Shown in pieces: positions 26,348 to 34,810 of a stretch of 37,974 nt of DNA. Source of the DNA: a virus; the IMG/VR virus record IMGVR_UViG_3300032213_000108, positions 1-37,974 of that record. One strand, 5' to 3'. Below the pieces are notes generated by a model that saw only the letters and a program-made list of their open reading frames with translations, did not search any database and was not told the origin of the DNA. How positions within the stretch are numbered: position 1 is the first letter of the stretch; the number at the start of each line of letters is the position of its first letter. Both the position numbers and the translations under genes were made by a program.

Positions 26348-29107
26348 TTATGCTGTTGCTACACAGCGCCATTTAGAAGTAGCAGCGTTCCATACAAAGC
26401 CTACATCTAAACGATTAGTTGTTACTGTTGTTGTTGGTAATGCTACTACAGAGGCTTCAAAAGACGCGCCCCATGTAATTGTTCTAGCGGCTGTTCCTAC
26501 AATATAAATCCATAACTTTTGACCGTCTGTGGGCGTGCCTGATAAATTTGTAGTAAATGATGTAATGTTTACAGCTTGAGCAGTTAAACCAAATTGGTCT
26601 GTAGTATCAGTATTTATTGTTGGTGTCGCACTAGATGCTGTAGTAGATACTCTAGGCGTTATGCGTTTATTAGTAAGAGTTTGTGTATCTGTTGTACCTA
26701 CAATAGTTCCTGAAGGACCAGTCATTGTAGCTGCAGTACCAAGCCCTAATGATGTTCTTCCAGTAGCTGCTACAAGATTAGTAGCTCCACCATCCCATTG
26801 TTGTCTTTCAGAATAAGCTGTATTCCAGTTAGATGAATTATCTGTTAGAGAAGTAGCCCATGCAGAACCCGTAGATACTGCAATACCAGCTCCAGGGTAA
26901 ACCATATTACTTTGTGTAGCTGCCCATGCAGGAATACCACCCACAACTGTTAAAACTTGATTTGTAGATCCGATACCTAATCTTGTAGCAGTGGGTCCTG
27001 TGCCCTCATATATTATATCCCCTAACGTTGTCATAGGGTTTAGTGCATCAAAAGCTGCTGCAGCTGTAGTTGCTCCTGTACCACCTGAAGTTATGGGTAA
27101 TGTTCCTGTAGTTAAAGCTGATGTTGATGTGGCATATAAAGCGCCACCTGATGTAAACGATGTTAAATTAGTACCGCCGTTAGCTGTGGGTAATGTGCCT
27201 GACACATGCGTAGTTAAATCAATTTTACCCCATAACGGGTCCCCAGCAACCCCACCTGAAATTAATGCATTACCTGTTGCTACGTCAGCTAATCTACTTA
27301 GTGTATTTGTAGCTGAAGCATAAATAAGATCGCCTTGAGTGTAAGAAGATAACCCTGTACCACCTGATGTAGGACCTAATGTGCCTGCTAAAGTAACTGC
27401 ACCTGTTGTAGCTGTACTTGGTGTAAGTCCACTTAATGAAGTTTGAAATGATGATACATTACTTGCTGGAGTAGACCATTGTGGAGCTGTTGCACCAGAA
27501 TTTACTGTTAATACTTGCCCTGCTGTGCCTATAGCTAATCTTGTTCCTGCACCGCTTGTTCCGCCATAAAGTGTGTCACCTTGTGTAGTTAATGGACTTA
27601 AAGCATTGAATGCTGTTGATGCAGTAGTAGAACCTGTACCTCCATATGCTATACCTAAAGTGCCCGCTACCGTAACCACGCCTGTAGTTGCTGTATTAGG
27701 AGTTAATCCTGTAGCGCCAAAACTAATAGATGTAACAGCGCCTGTAGTTGGAATTGCCCCCCATGTAGGAGCGCTTCCTGTTGTAGCTATAAGAACTTGT
27801 CCTGTAGTCCCTACTGCAGTTACCCCTAGGGCAGATGTACCATTACCAAAAACAACGCCGTTTGTTGTAAATGTAGTTTTTGCAGTACCACCCGCTGCAA
27901 TAGGAAGAGTACCAGCAACTAAAGCTGAGGCTGATGTAGAATATAGAGCGTTGTTAGCGGCAGTAAATGTAGTAAGTCCTGTACCGCCATAACCTGAAGC
28001 GATTGTAGTGCCGTTCCAAACGGCATCAGTAATTGTAGCATTACCAAAATTAGCGGTTGTAGCATTAAAGTTGTAAGTTGCTGGGAGAAACGCGTGATCG
28101 TTCCAACTACCTGCAACAGTACTGTTATTAGTTAAATAAACAAAACCTGCAGCGCCACCTGGAATAATATCAACAGATCCAGAGGCATTATCAACAACAG
28201 TTAAAGTGTTTGTTGAATTATTATCAAATATAAATGTAGTGCCAACTAGTAGTGTTGTAGCATCAGGTAAGCGGAATGTTTGAGTTGTAGTACCAACTAG
28301 ATTTTGATAGTAATTAGAAGACGCTGTTAAAACTGTAGTACCAGCAGCTGCTGTAACCGCTGTGTAGCCTGGCACAAACTTACTTGCTGCCATATTACCT
28401 ATACCAGGATTTGCAAATCCACCTAATGAAATACCGCCATTATTAAAGATGGTCATAGAGTCAGTTGTACTACTATTGGTTACAAAGTGAACACTATAAG
28501 CACCATATGTACCAATTGTTAAATCAGTAGAAGCAGATGCTACGTAAGATGCACCAGCAATATTAAATGAACCAGAACCTGTAAAAGTAGATGAGTTAAT
28601 GCCTAATTCAGCATAGTTAGTTCCTGCAGTTCCTGCGTCATTAGATACATTTAAGTTAGATGACGCGTTAGTAGCGGTGCTTTTATTTTGAACAACAACT
28701 TGGTTGTAGCCAGCAACAGTAGACGTAAAAGACCCGACAATTCCTGTATCAGAATACCCAAGTACTTCACCAATAGTTGCAACATCATTAGCATCGTAGT
28801 TAATAGATTTTTCAGAAGGATATGTACAAAATACAAAAGCTGTATTTCCAGCCAAGTTAATACGAGATGTTGTACCAGATGAATTAGATAAAACAGTAGT
28901 ACGAGCTAAAGTGCCTGCACCTACAGTACCAATACCTACTTCCCATACATACGCCGTATTGTCATATATGGTATAGAATGTAGTATTGCCATTACCAATT
29001 GCAGTAGAGAATGTTTGAAATCCTGATACTGCTCCTGATAACGTAAGTGTACCTGTACCACTCGTCGTGGATGTTTCTTGTACACGGTCTTTTAATACAA
29101 GAGCCAT
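26348..29107 (-). CDS. Large tail fibre protein
   Basis: 919 residues. The N-terminus (LVLKDRVQETSTTSGTGTL, then WEVGIGT and FCTYPSEKS) is a conserved virion-attachment domain of many phage fibres. The middle and C-terminal half have many repeats with LPxxxGGTGxTT, GDxLYGGTSGAGTRLAIG and GQVLTVNSGATAPQW units typical of beta-structured fibre shafts. The segment DVATGNALISGG and TLTNKRITPR recur in the 411-aa fibre. It should bind the host surface. GGAGCC lies ahead of the ATG, and it follows the 203-aa gene by 10 bases. Confidence 0.8.
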   Translation of the reverse strand: MALVLKDRVQETSTTSGTGTLTLSGAVSGFQTFSTAIGNGNTTFYTIYDNTAYVWEVGIGTVGAGTLARTTVLSNSSGTTSRINLAGNTAFVFCTYPSEKSINYDANDVATIGEVLGYSDTGIVGSFTSTVAGYNQVVVQNKSTATNASSNLNVSNDAGTAGTNYAELGINSSTFTGSGSFNIAGASYVASASTDLTIGTYGAYSVHFVTNSSTTDSMTIFNNGGISLGGFANPGIGNMAASKFVPGYTAVTAAAGTTVLTASSNYYQNLVGTTTQTFRLPDATTLLVGTTFIFDNNSTNTLTVVDNASGSVDIIPGGAAGFVYLTNNSTVAGSWNDHAFLPATYNFNATTANFGNATITDAVWNGTTIASGYGGTGLTTFTAANNALYSTSASALVAGTLPIAAGGTAKTTFTTNGVVFGNGTSALGVTAVGTTGQVLIATTGSAPTWGAIPTTGAVTSISFGATGLTPNTATTGVVTVAGTLGIAYGGTGSTTASTAFNALSPLTTQGDTLYGGTSGAGTRLAIGTAGQVLTVNSGATAPQWSTPASNVSSFQTSLSGLTPSTATTGAVTLAGTLGPTSGGTGLSSYTQGDLIYASATNTLSRLADVATGNALISGGVAGDPLWGKIDLTTHVSGTLPTANGGTNLTSFTSGGALYATSTSALTTGTLPITSGGTGATTAAAAFDALNPMTTLGDIIYEGTGPTATRLGIGSTNQVLTVVGGIPAWAATQSNMVYPGAGIAVSTGSAWATSLTDNSSNWNTAYSERQQWDGGATNLVAATGRTSLGLGTAATMTGPSGTIVGTTDTQTLTNKRITPRVSTTASSATPTINTDTTDQFGLTAQAVNITSFTTNLSGTPTDGQKLWIYIVGTAARTITWGASFEASVVALPTTTVTTNRLDVGFVWNAATSKWRCVATA

Positions 29108-29117
29108 TTAAGGCTCC

Positions 29118-29729
29118 TTAGCTTGTTGCTGTAGTTGAGTATGTAACTGCTACGGTATCACCAGCTGTTGTAATTTTAGCCACTGCAAAAGCACCCGCTG
29201 AATACAATACACCTGCAGTGGAGCTTTGAGTACTTACAGCACCAGAACCTGTGACTAAGAAGCAACCACTTACTGTACCGCCAGCACCTGTAATAGTGTA
29301 AGTAATAGCTGTTGCAGAACAAGTAGTCACATTAGATGGTGTTGATCCTGTTGATGTTGAAGCTGAAAATACTGCTGTACCACGCACTGCTGAACCACCC
29401 ACTGTATAGTTAGTAAATTCTGTCCAACCAGCGTGAGATGTTCCAGTATCAGAGCCTGTACCAAATGTCGGAGTAGCGCCACCAATTAAACCTAAAAATG
29501 GTCCTACTGTTGTATATGTACCAGATGTACGAAGTAGTGTATTAAGTAATAACTCTTTACCTACAGCGTTAACTAGATTAGGAAATGATTCTTCCCATTT
29601 TAAATTGCCTTCTTTGTCACGGCATGTAACTTTATAGTGGCCTTCTATACCGACTGTTTCATTTGCTTGAGCTCCGGCATTTAATGTGATCATAGCATTA
29701 TCACCGAATCCGCCTGTTTCTTTAATCAT
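29118..29729 (-). CDS. Virion structural protein (beta-rich, GLIGG type)
   Basis: 203 residues. The N-terminus includes HYKVTCRDKEGNLKWEESFPN and NAVGKELLLNTLL, followed by FLGLIGG and HAGWTEFTNYT. These occur in a conserved phage structural family that sits between adaptor and fibre genes. The C-terminal part is Thr/Ser/Ala-rich beta sequence. It may form a fibre base or collar. The start at 29729 has AAGGAG at good spacing; the internal Met at residue 13 is less likely. Confidence 0.6.
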   Translation of the reverse strand: MIKETGGFGDNAMITLNAGAQANETVGIEGHYKVTCRDKEGNLKWEESFPNLVNAVGKELLLNTLLRTSGTYTTVGPFLGLIGGATPTFGTGSDTGTSHAGWTEFTNYTVGGSAVRGTAVFSASTSTGSTPSNVTTCSATAITYTITGAGGTVSGCFLVTGSGAVSTQSSTAGVLYSAGAFAVAKITTAGDTVAVTYSTTATS

Positions 29730-29739
29730 GTCTTTCTCC

Positions 29740-30165
29740 TTAATTAATTCTTAATATTGCACTGGTTGATGTTGCCGTAGGAAACGTTATTGTGAATGTA
29801 TTTGTTGCTGTTTTAACAGCTCCAAAATTTAATACTGCAACCGATGCATTTGTAGTGCTATTATATATTAAAGCTCCGGCTGCTGTAAAATTTGCAGGGC
29901 TCCATGTAACATTAGCAAACGTAACATATGCTGTATTATTACTAGTATCACTACCTAATGAAGGAGATAAAACTTCTCCCCCTGCGGTGTAGCCTGTACC
30001 TGTAATTTCGTTAGTTGTTGTATATGCAGTTGTTTCACTATTAATTGTAGCCGTTGCATCATACAAAGCTATTTTATATGTATAAGGTGAACCAGTAAAA
30101 AAATTCTCTAAACCTTTTAATAGATTTAGTTTAAATGTAGTGGTCTGTGCTTGTCCTAAAATCAT
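29740..30165 (-). CDS. Virion structural protein (YKIALYDATATIN type)
   Basis: 141 residues, beta-rich. The segment YTYKIALYDATATIN, then TGYTAGGEVL, YVTFANVTWSPANFTAAGAL and VAVLNFGAVKTATNTFTI, matches a conserved phage protein of unknown role seen in many podo- and siphovirus-like genomes. It may be a capsid-surface or tail-associated protein. Its start overlaps the end of the 213-aa adaptor-like gene by 4 bases (ATGA). Confidence 0.6.
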   Translation of the reverse strand: MILGQAQTTTFKLNLLKGLENFFTGSPYTYKIALYDATATINSETTAYTTTNEITGTGYTAGGEVLSPSLGSDTSNNTAYVTFANVTWSPANFTAAGALIYNSTTNASVAVLNFGAVKTATNTFTITFPTATSTSAILRIN

Positions 30166-30803
30166 TGAACTGGGTACCTTACTTGACCTGATCTATAAGC
30201 ATCTTGTCTATCTTTACCGTCTGCAAGTTGTTTCAACAATGCCATAGCTTCGTCATAACGTTTTTGATATTGAGCAATTACATCTGCTTCACCCTTCATG
30301 TAGGTATATGCTTCTAATAATGATCCGTATAATAATGCAGAACTAAAATTATCGCCTAACCAAGTTTGGCCACCTACTACTGTAGTAATAGACTCAGGAT
30401 AATAAAAGTAATGTAGTTCTACATTGTAATTAGCATCGGGTGTCGGGCCTAATATAAACGCTGTGTTATCAAAAACAGCATAGTATTGTGGCTCTCCATA
30501 AAAGTCTGCATCTGTATCAGGAAAAGATTGCCTAATAAAGTTTACATCTTTATTTAATAGATATTTATATTCATTGTCGGCACCAAATACAGCTAAGCTA
30601 AACGTAGCTAACCACCCAGTAGGTATAGCTAAATACTTATTTCCAGAGGTTGTAGTACCTGTCACATTTTTACGAAGCGCAGGGAGTTGTACTGAGTTGT
30701 ATATACGTTGTTCAGCTTGAGTTATAAACGTATTTATATCTACGGTTTGAAACGTATTCTCAGTATAACTTTGTATCTCTGCAACTAACTGGGAGTAATT
30801 CAT
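30162..30803 (-). CDS. Head-to-tail adaptor-like protein
   Basis: 213 residues, mostly helical: LVAEIQSYTENTFQ, then INTFITQAEQRIYNSVQLPALR, a beta region with DADFYGEPQYYAVFDN and ILGPTPDANYNVELHYFYYP, and a C-terminal helix bundle with YQKRYDEAMALLKQLADG. This pattern fits the phage adaptor proteins (SU10/P22 gp4-like) that sit under the portal and connect to the tail. The family match is from memory of motifs rather than a search. It is followed by an overlapping structural gene, consistent with tail assembly. Confidence 0.65.
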   Translation of the reverse strand: MNYSQLVAEIQSYTENTFQTVDINTFITQAEQRIYNSVQLPALRKNVTGTTTSGNKYLAIPTGWLATFSLAVFGADNEYKYLLNKDVNFIRQSFPDTDADFYGEPQYYAVFDNTAFILGPTPDANYNVELHYFYYPESITTVVGGQTWLGDNFSSALLYGSLLEAYTYMKGEADVIAQYQKRYDEAMALLKQLADGKDRQDAYRSGQVRYPVQ

Positions 30804-30806
30804 TTA

Positions 30807-31103
30807 TTACGCCATTGGACCGCGAGCTTTAGTACCTTTAGTAGCTGCACCACATCCACGAATAGTAACTTCACCATTTCGATTAATAGCTTTAGAACCA
30901 GGATCTCCTGCGCTAACACGTTGTCTAGCTGTTTTAAAATCAAGGTCTTGTGACTTTAATGTGTTAGGATCTTGAGAAACTTGAATATCTGTACTATTTG
31001 GATTTACTCTTGGTTGAATATACTTTTCTAATGGTTGTGCAGTATCACCAGGAAAAAACTCAGTACCTGTTGATTGTGCTGCTGATCTATTATCTTTAGC
31101 CAT
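30807..31103 (-). CDS. Small phage protein with GCGAATKGTKARGPMA tail
   Basis: 98 residues, hydrophilic and probably disordered. The C-terminus VTIRGCGAATKGTKARGPMA is conserved-looking in small virion-cluster proteins. The body has EFFPGDTAQPLEKYIQPR and DFKTARQRVSAGDPGSKA. I do not recognise a function. It sits between the 64-aa basic protein and the adaptor-like gene, three to five bases from each, so it is co-translated with the connector proteins. A scaffold or minor capsid component is possible. Confidence 0.5.
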   Translation of the reverse strand: MAKDNRSAAQSTGTEFFPGDTAQPLEKYIQPRVNPNSTDIQVSQDPNTLKSQDLDFKTARQRVSAGDPGSKAINRNGEVTIRGCGAATKGTKARGPMA

Positions 31104-31108
31104 GATTA

Positions 31109-31303
31109 TTATCCTTTTTTCTGTGCTGCAATTTTAGCTAAGCCGCGGCCCATTTTCTTCATATCTGCATTAGATTTACCACCTTTAGAACCTGCGTGTT
31201 TTGGTCCTTTTTCAATGCCTACTGAAGCGCCATCATTACCTAAATTTTTACCTTTGGTTTTACCTTGTTTAGCAATACCGTCAGCTGCTGATCTAAATCC
31301 CAT
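31109..31303 (-). CDS. Small basic protein with ADGIAKQGKTKG motif
   Basis: 64 residues, rich in Lys and Gly. Residues 7-16 (ADGIAKQGKTKG region) closely resemble the C-terminal tails of two other small proteins in the same block (34131-34439 and 34442-34810). The remainder (HAGSKGGKSNADMKKMG) is basic and may bind DNA or capsid. AAGGAG precedes the ATG. No function is known to me. Confidence 0.55.
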   Translation of the reverse strand: MGFRSAADGIAKQGKTKGKNLGNDGASVGIEKGPKHAGSKGGKSNADMKKMGRGLAKIAAQKKG

Positions 31304-31313
31304 ATACTTCTCC

Positions 31314-31745
31314 TTATGTTGTTGTTACTGTTACCGTACCTACGTTGCCTATTCCTACTAAATCATTAGGTGTTAACCCAGCATCATTTAATCTTGATCC
31401 ACCTACGGGAGCCCAGCCCCACTGTATTATTCTACTACCTAATGTTGGTACACCTGTTGCATCGATAGAAGTACCTGTAGTTTCTGTTATTTGTAGTCCA
31501 TTTAACCCAGATTGATAATAACTTGGACTATCAGGTCTTGGGTTTCTTACCGCCTGCGGATCATTTACTGGATATAAGCCTAAACTTAACTGCGGCTGAT
31601 CCGGTTCCCAGCATTCTGGGCATACCAGTATATTAACATTTTTTGTCTTAATAACTAAGCGTTTTAATTGTTTTAACTTATATCTAAACCCACAGCGATC
31701 ACATTGCGATATGGCATTTTTACCACTTGAATATTTACTAGGCAT
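31314..31745 (-). CDS. Zinc-ribbon structural protein
   Basis: 143 residues. The N-terminal half has a zinc ribbon: C15-x2-C18 and C42-x2-C45 (CDRCGFRYK and CPECWEP). It is followed by QLSLGLYPVNDPQAVRNPRPD, a signature of an uncharacterised phage family encoded beside adaptor genes. The C-terminal part is Gly/Thr-rich. Zinc would stabilise a small fold; a connector or minor capsid role is inferred from position, five bases downstream of the 313-aa protein. Confidence 0.65.
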   Translation of the reverse strand: MPSKYSSGKNAISQCDRCGFRYKLKQLKRLVIKTKNVNILVCPECWEPDQPQLSLGLYPVNDPQAVRNPRPDSPSYYQSGLNGLQITETTGTSIDATGVPTLGSRIIQWGWAPVGGSRLNDAGLTPNDLVGIGNVGTVTVTTT

Positions 31746-31749
31746 TTAA

Positions 31750-32691
31750 TTATCCGTGATAGAACATTTCACGAGGTACAAACCTTACTGATGCTTTTTC
31801 TCTATCCTCGTCAGCTGCTAATTGAAATGCTTCTTCATATGCTGCTTTTAACATGTCAATTCTCATTTCAGCGCCAGGTAATTTAAGACTTAAATAGTAA
31901 GCTAATCCTGCTACCATGCATGGAATAAATCTAAACGGAATATCTTCTACGTTCATACCTGTACCCGCATCTTGTATGCGTCTTAATCTGTAGTAAACAA
32001 ACTGATAAAAATTACTTTGATCAGGTGCTGGCCATATATTGACTGTAGGTAAATTTTGTACATAGACTCTAGCACCAATTGAGTGACCAGCTAGTGTAGT
32101 ATTATTTACCGCTCTGATACACCCTGTTATTGTATTACCGCTTACACCACCATATTGAATCGTTTCATTGTCTATTTTAATAAAACCAAATTGAGCTAAG
32201 CCTGCGGTCGATGATAATGTAATTGTTTCTGGGTTAGCTGCTGTAGATGCAGTGGCAGTTAAAGTCTCGTTTAAAGTAATTGTAGTAGGGTTCTCTTGAC
32301 CACTTTGTCTATTAATCCATACTTGGATAGGACGTCCTGTAGCATTTTTATTAGGTATAGTGATGTATGTTGATTCACTAATACGATTGATATTAATGTC
32401 TTGTTGGTTTTGTCCTGAGCCTGTTCTTGTTACCATGTCAAGCAAGTCAACCGTGTCTACAGGTAATGCATACATAATTTGGTTTTGGTTTAACGTAATT
32501 TGACCAGGTTCTACAGTCCACAAGTTAATACCACGATTAGCCCATTCAGCTGTCATAATATTGAGTGAACGACGTGCAGTTCTTAAGTCATACCCAGTAC
32601 GTAACTCTTGTCCACAACGTTCAAATGCGTCTTCAACGAGATTGTTTAAATCTAAGTTAAAAGTGCTCGTGCCTGTGGTTCTATCTACCAT
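31750..32691 (-). CDS. Adaptor-like head-to-tail connector protein
   Basis: 313 residues. The N-terminus (LDLNNLVEDAFERCGQELR, then ARRSLNIMTAEWANRGINLW) matches a conserved podovirus-like adaptor family (compared with P22 gp4 and SU10 adaptor). A Thr-rich Ig-like insert lies at about 130-215, and the C-terminal helices (IPCMVAGLAYYLSLKLPG, then MLKAAYEEAFQLAADED) resemble the base of a connector. It likely joins portal to tail together with the 213-aa protein. It starts by TAATG overlap with the basic 86-aa gene. Confidence 0.7.
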   Translation of the reverse strand: MVDRTTGTSTFNLDLNNLVEDAFERCGQELRTGYDLRTARRSLNIMTAEWANRGINLWTVEPGQITLNQNQIMYALPVDTVDLLDMVTRTGSGQNQQDININRISESTYITIPNKNATGRPIQVWINRQSGQENPTTITLNETLTATASTAANPETITLSSTAGLAQFGFIKIDNETIQYGGVSGNTITGCIRAVNNTTLAGHSIGARVYVQNLPTVNIWPAPDQSNFYQFVYYRLRRIQDAGTGMNVEDIPFRFIPCMVAGLAYYLSLKLPGAEMRIDMLKAAYEEAFQLAADEDREKASVRFVPREMFYHG

Positions 32692-32951
32692 TATTTTTTA
32701 CCCTTTGGAAATCCAGCTTTCATGTTTGCATATGCTTTTGGCGTTATTGTAGATTTAGATTTTGATCTTGAAATACCTTGTTTTTTTCTAGCATTTATAT
32801 TTGCATATAAACCTACAGGTCCGCCTTCTTTATACTGAGTAAAGTCTGTGTTGTCACGACGTTTTTTAACCACGCCCTTAGGCATAGTGTTCTCAGTAGC
32901 ACTAGGTATCTTAGTCTTTTTTATTGCGCCCATACCACGTGAAGGTCTCAT
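32691..32951 (-). CDS. Small basic phage protein with KEGGPVGLY motif
   Basis: 86 residues, strongly basic. The middle (MPKGVVKKRRDN, then FTQYKEGGPVGLYANINARKK) is a recurrent phage signature; the end is Lys-rich with TPKAYANMKAGFPKGKK. The KEGGPVGLY segment belongs to the GG-x-hydrophobic motifs found across this late block. AAGGAG sits 7 bases ahead of the first ATG, so that start is used rather than the Met at residue 23. The function is unknown; DNA or RNA binding in the virion is possible. Confidence 0.6.
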   Translation of the reverse strand: MRPSRGMGAIKKTKIPSATENTMPKGVVKKRRDNTDFTQYKEGGPVGLYANINARKKQGISRSKSKSTITPKAYANMKAGFPKGKK

Positions 32952-34120
32952 TTTTTTCTCCTTAATATTGCGATTCCACCTTGTGCCATTCTAGATGGCG
33001 GTGTATATGGCGTTGTAATAATACCTGGGTAAGACGGAGGTGCTACAGGTGTAGGCGTTGTAGGTGTAGTAGGTCTTACAGGTGTAGTAGGTGTAGTAGG
33101 TGTTGTAGGTCTTACAGGTGTAGGTCTATTAGCTCGTCTTGCTTGTTCTTGGGCTTGTCGTTGAGCTTCTTGTTGAGCTTGTTGTGCTTTTTGTTGGTCT
33201 CTAAGATATTTTTCTTGTTGTTGCGCGGCGTTTTGGTATCCACTTAAATAAGGTGATGAATCAATTGCCCCCAACGCATTTTGAGACGGAGTAAAACCTA
33301 ACGGTGTGGCGCCTTGTGCTGTTTCAAAAGGTAAGAAGAATGGGTTTTTATTTTCAGTAGCATACTTAGCCAAGTCACTATAGTAAGAATTGGGATTAGT
33401 ACTTGATTGACTAGGTAGAGTTTTGTTTAATCCAAAATTAACATATTGGCCGTACGGATTAGGCGTAGTGGCATTAAATTGACCTAACGGACTATTTGGA
33501 GATGGGCCAATTGGAATACTATGGCCACCAAGTACACCAGGTAATTTAATGTTTGAAGAACCCATCGTAGCTGGTCTATAAGCTTTATTAAACGCGGCTA
33601 ATGCAGTTGGGTCGTTTGCCATTTGAGCTTGAATGTCTTGGTATGCTTCGTAAGGTGTGTAAGCATTAGCGGCACCCATTGCATTAAATCTTTTAGTTCT
33701 GCTATCATTAAGTCTATTAAGGCGATAAAGAGATGATTCTTGTCCTGCATTAATTTGACCTAACGCTGGAAGTAAATTGTAAACGCCTTTGTCGCCAGTA
33801 ATAAAATATTTAGACGCATCTACCGGGTTACTACCATATTGATATGTTTGGTTGCCATAGTTAAAACCAGGTTGAGCATACGTAGGAGCAGAACTTGCAC
33901 CGCCTCCGCCACCGCCACCGCCACCTCCGTAATTACCTTGAAGCGCGTTGCCTGCTAATGACGTAGCAAAGCCTAGTGGGCCACCAGTCATACCACCTAC
34001 GATAGGGCCAACATAAGGTCCAACCACTGGAATTTGGTTAGCTACACCGCTAACTACGCCACCAACTCCGCCTACTACGTCTCCTATTGCATTACCTATT
34101 CCGCTAACTACGCCGCCCAT
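32948..34120 (-). CDS. Gly-rich and Gln/Arg-rich structural or internal protein
   Basis: 390 residues. The N-terminus is a Gly/Val-rich, hydrophobic segment (residues 1-60, with VVGPYVGPIVGGMTGGPLG) that could insert in a membrane, followed by a run of ten glycines. A long middle region is Asn/Pro/Tyr-rich. Near the end are a Gln/Ala/Arg-rich helix (EKYLRDQQKAQQAQQEAQRQ), Thr-Pro repeats (RPTTPTTPTTPV) and the tail RMAQGGIAILRRKK. The build fits internal virion or ejection proteins of this phage group. It begins after AAGGAG and overlaps the basic 86-aa gene by 4 bases (ATGA). Confidence 0.55.
   Translation of the reverse strand: MGGVVSGIGNAIGDVVGGVGGVVSGVANQIPVVGPYVGPIVGGMTGGPLGFATSLAGNALQGNYGGGGGGGGGGASSAPTYAQPGFNYGNQTYQYGSNPVDASKYFITGDKGVYNLLPALGQINAGQESSLYRLNRLNDSRTKRFNAMGAANAYTPYEAYQDIQAQMANDPTALAAFNKAYRPATMGSSNIKLPGVLGGHSIPIGPSPNSPLGQFNATTPNPYGQYVNFGLNKTLPSQSSTNPNSYYSDLAKYATENKNPFFLPFETAQGATPLGFTPSQNALGAIDSSPYLSGYQNAAQQQEKYLRDQQKAQQAQQEAQRQAQEQARRANRPTPVRPTTPTTPTTPVRPTTPTTPTPVAPPSYPGIITTPYTPPSRMAQGGIAILRRKK
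33049..33126 (-). repeat. Thr-Pro coding repeat region
   Basis: Short repeats of about 9-24 bases (GGTGTAGTAGGT-like on the plus strand) encode Pro-Thr-Thr and Pro-Val-Arg-Pro units near the end of the 390-aa protein. They are prone to slippage. Confidence 0.7.
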
Positions 34121-34130
34121 AATGTTCTCC

Positions 34131-34439
34131 TTAAATCATTCTGCCTTTTGTTTTACCTTTTACAGCAATACCATCTGCACGTTTAGATGCGGTAGAACCG
34201 CCTTTAGACATACATTTAACTTTGCCGCCTTTTTTCATTGGTGCTCCTTGTGGAGGCATTGGCGCTGCTATTGGGGGTTCTGGAGCCATTGGTTGTAATC
34301 TTGAAGGAGCAATTGGTGGAACGCCTTGATCTTGTAACATAGCAGATTCCATAAGTTTACGTCTCATTTTAGCTTCAGGTCCACTAAGTTGCATTTCAAT
34401 TTGTTTCTTTTCCATTTTAGACTTTTTAATTTTATCCAT
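34131..34439 (-). CDS. Small basic protein with GIAVKGKTKGRMI tail
   Basis: 102 residues. The N-terminus is charged helix (KKSKMEKKQIEMQLSGPEAK), the middle is Pro/Met-rich (PMAPEPPIAAPMPPQG), and the end is KKGGKVKCMSKGG followed by ADGIAVKGKTKGRMI. That tail is almost the same as in the next gene upstream. It could be a DNA-condensing or scaffold-related virion protein, but no family is recognised. The gene follows its neighbour within two bases. Confidence 0.5.
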   Translation of the reverse strand: MDKIKKSKMEKKQIEMQLSGPEAKMRRKLMESAMLQDQGVPPIAPSRLQPMAPEPPIAAPMPPQGAPMKKGGKVKCMSKGGSTASKRADGIAVKGKTKGRMI

Positions 34440-34441
34440 GA

Positions 34442-34810
34442 TTAAATTATCTTTCCTTTAGTTTTACCTTTAACAGCAATACCGTTAGCTTTAGAAAGTT
34501 GGCCACCTTTAGAATAGCATGATCCACCTGCTTTCATCTTAGTCATACCACCTGATTTAAGCTTAGCTAAGTCTGACTTCTTACCACCATGAAGTTGTTT
34601 CTCATGCATACCTACAGCTTTTTTTGCCATAGCTTTATCTTGTTTAATATCTTTCTTGTCCATCATACCGCCTCCTTTAAATTTCTTACCTTTATCTGCT
34701 TGGAGAAATTCCTCGCCTACTGATTTTGATATACCAACTTTCTTAGCAAACTTTGGGTTATTAGCCACGGCAGCCATTAAGTTGTGTTGTGCTTTAGATT
34801 TACTAGGCAT
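34442..34810 (-). CDS. Small Lys/Gly-rich protein with GIAVKGKTKG tail
   Basis: 122 residues. The N-terminus MPSKSKAQHNLMAAVANNP, followed by FAKKVGISKSVGEEFLQAD, is a common signature of small uncharacterised phage proteins. The rest is Lys/Gly-rich (MKAGGSCYSKGG), ending NGIAVKGKTKGKII. High basic charge suggests nucleic-acid contact. The ATG lies inside the end of the 59-aa gene (8-base overlap), so the two are coupled. Confidence 0.55.
   Translation of the reverse strand: MPSKSKAQHNLMAAVANNPKFAKKVGISKSVGEEFLQADKGKKFKGGGMMDKKDIKQDKAMAKKAVGMHEKQLHGGKKSDLAKLKSGGMTKMKAGGSCYSKGGQLSKANGIAVKGKTKGKII

Noticed and set aside
26991-27992. Plus-strand ORFs opposite the 919-aa fibre gene (26991-27323 and 27573-27992)
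   Set aside because: They lie in antisense to repeats of a recognised fibre and have Val/Pro-rich sequence of low complexity without a family signature.
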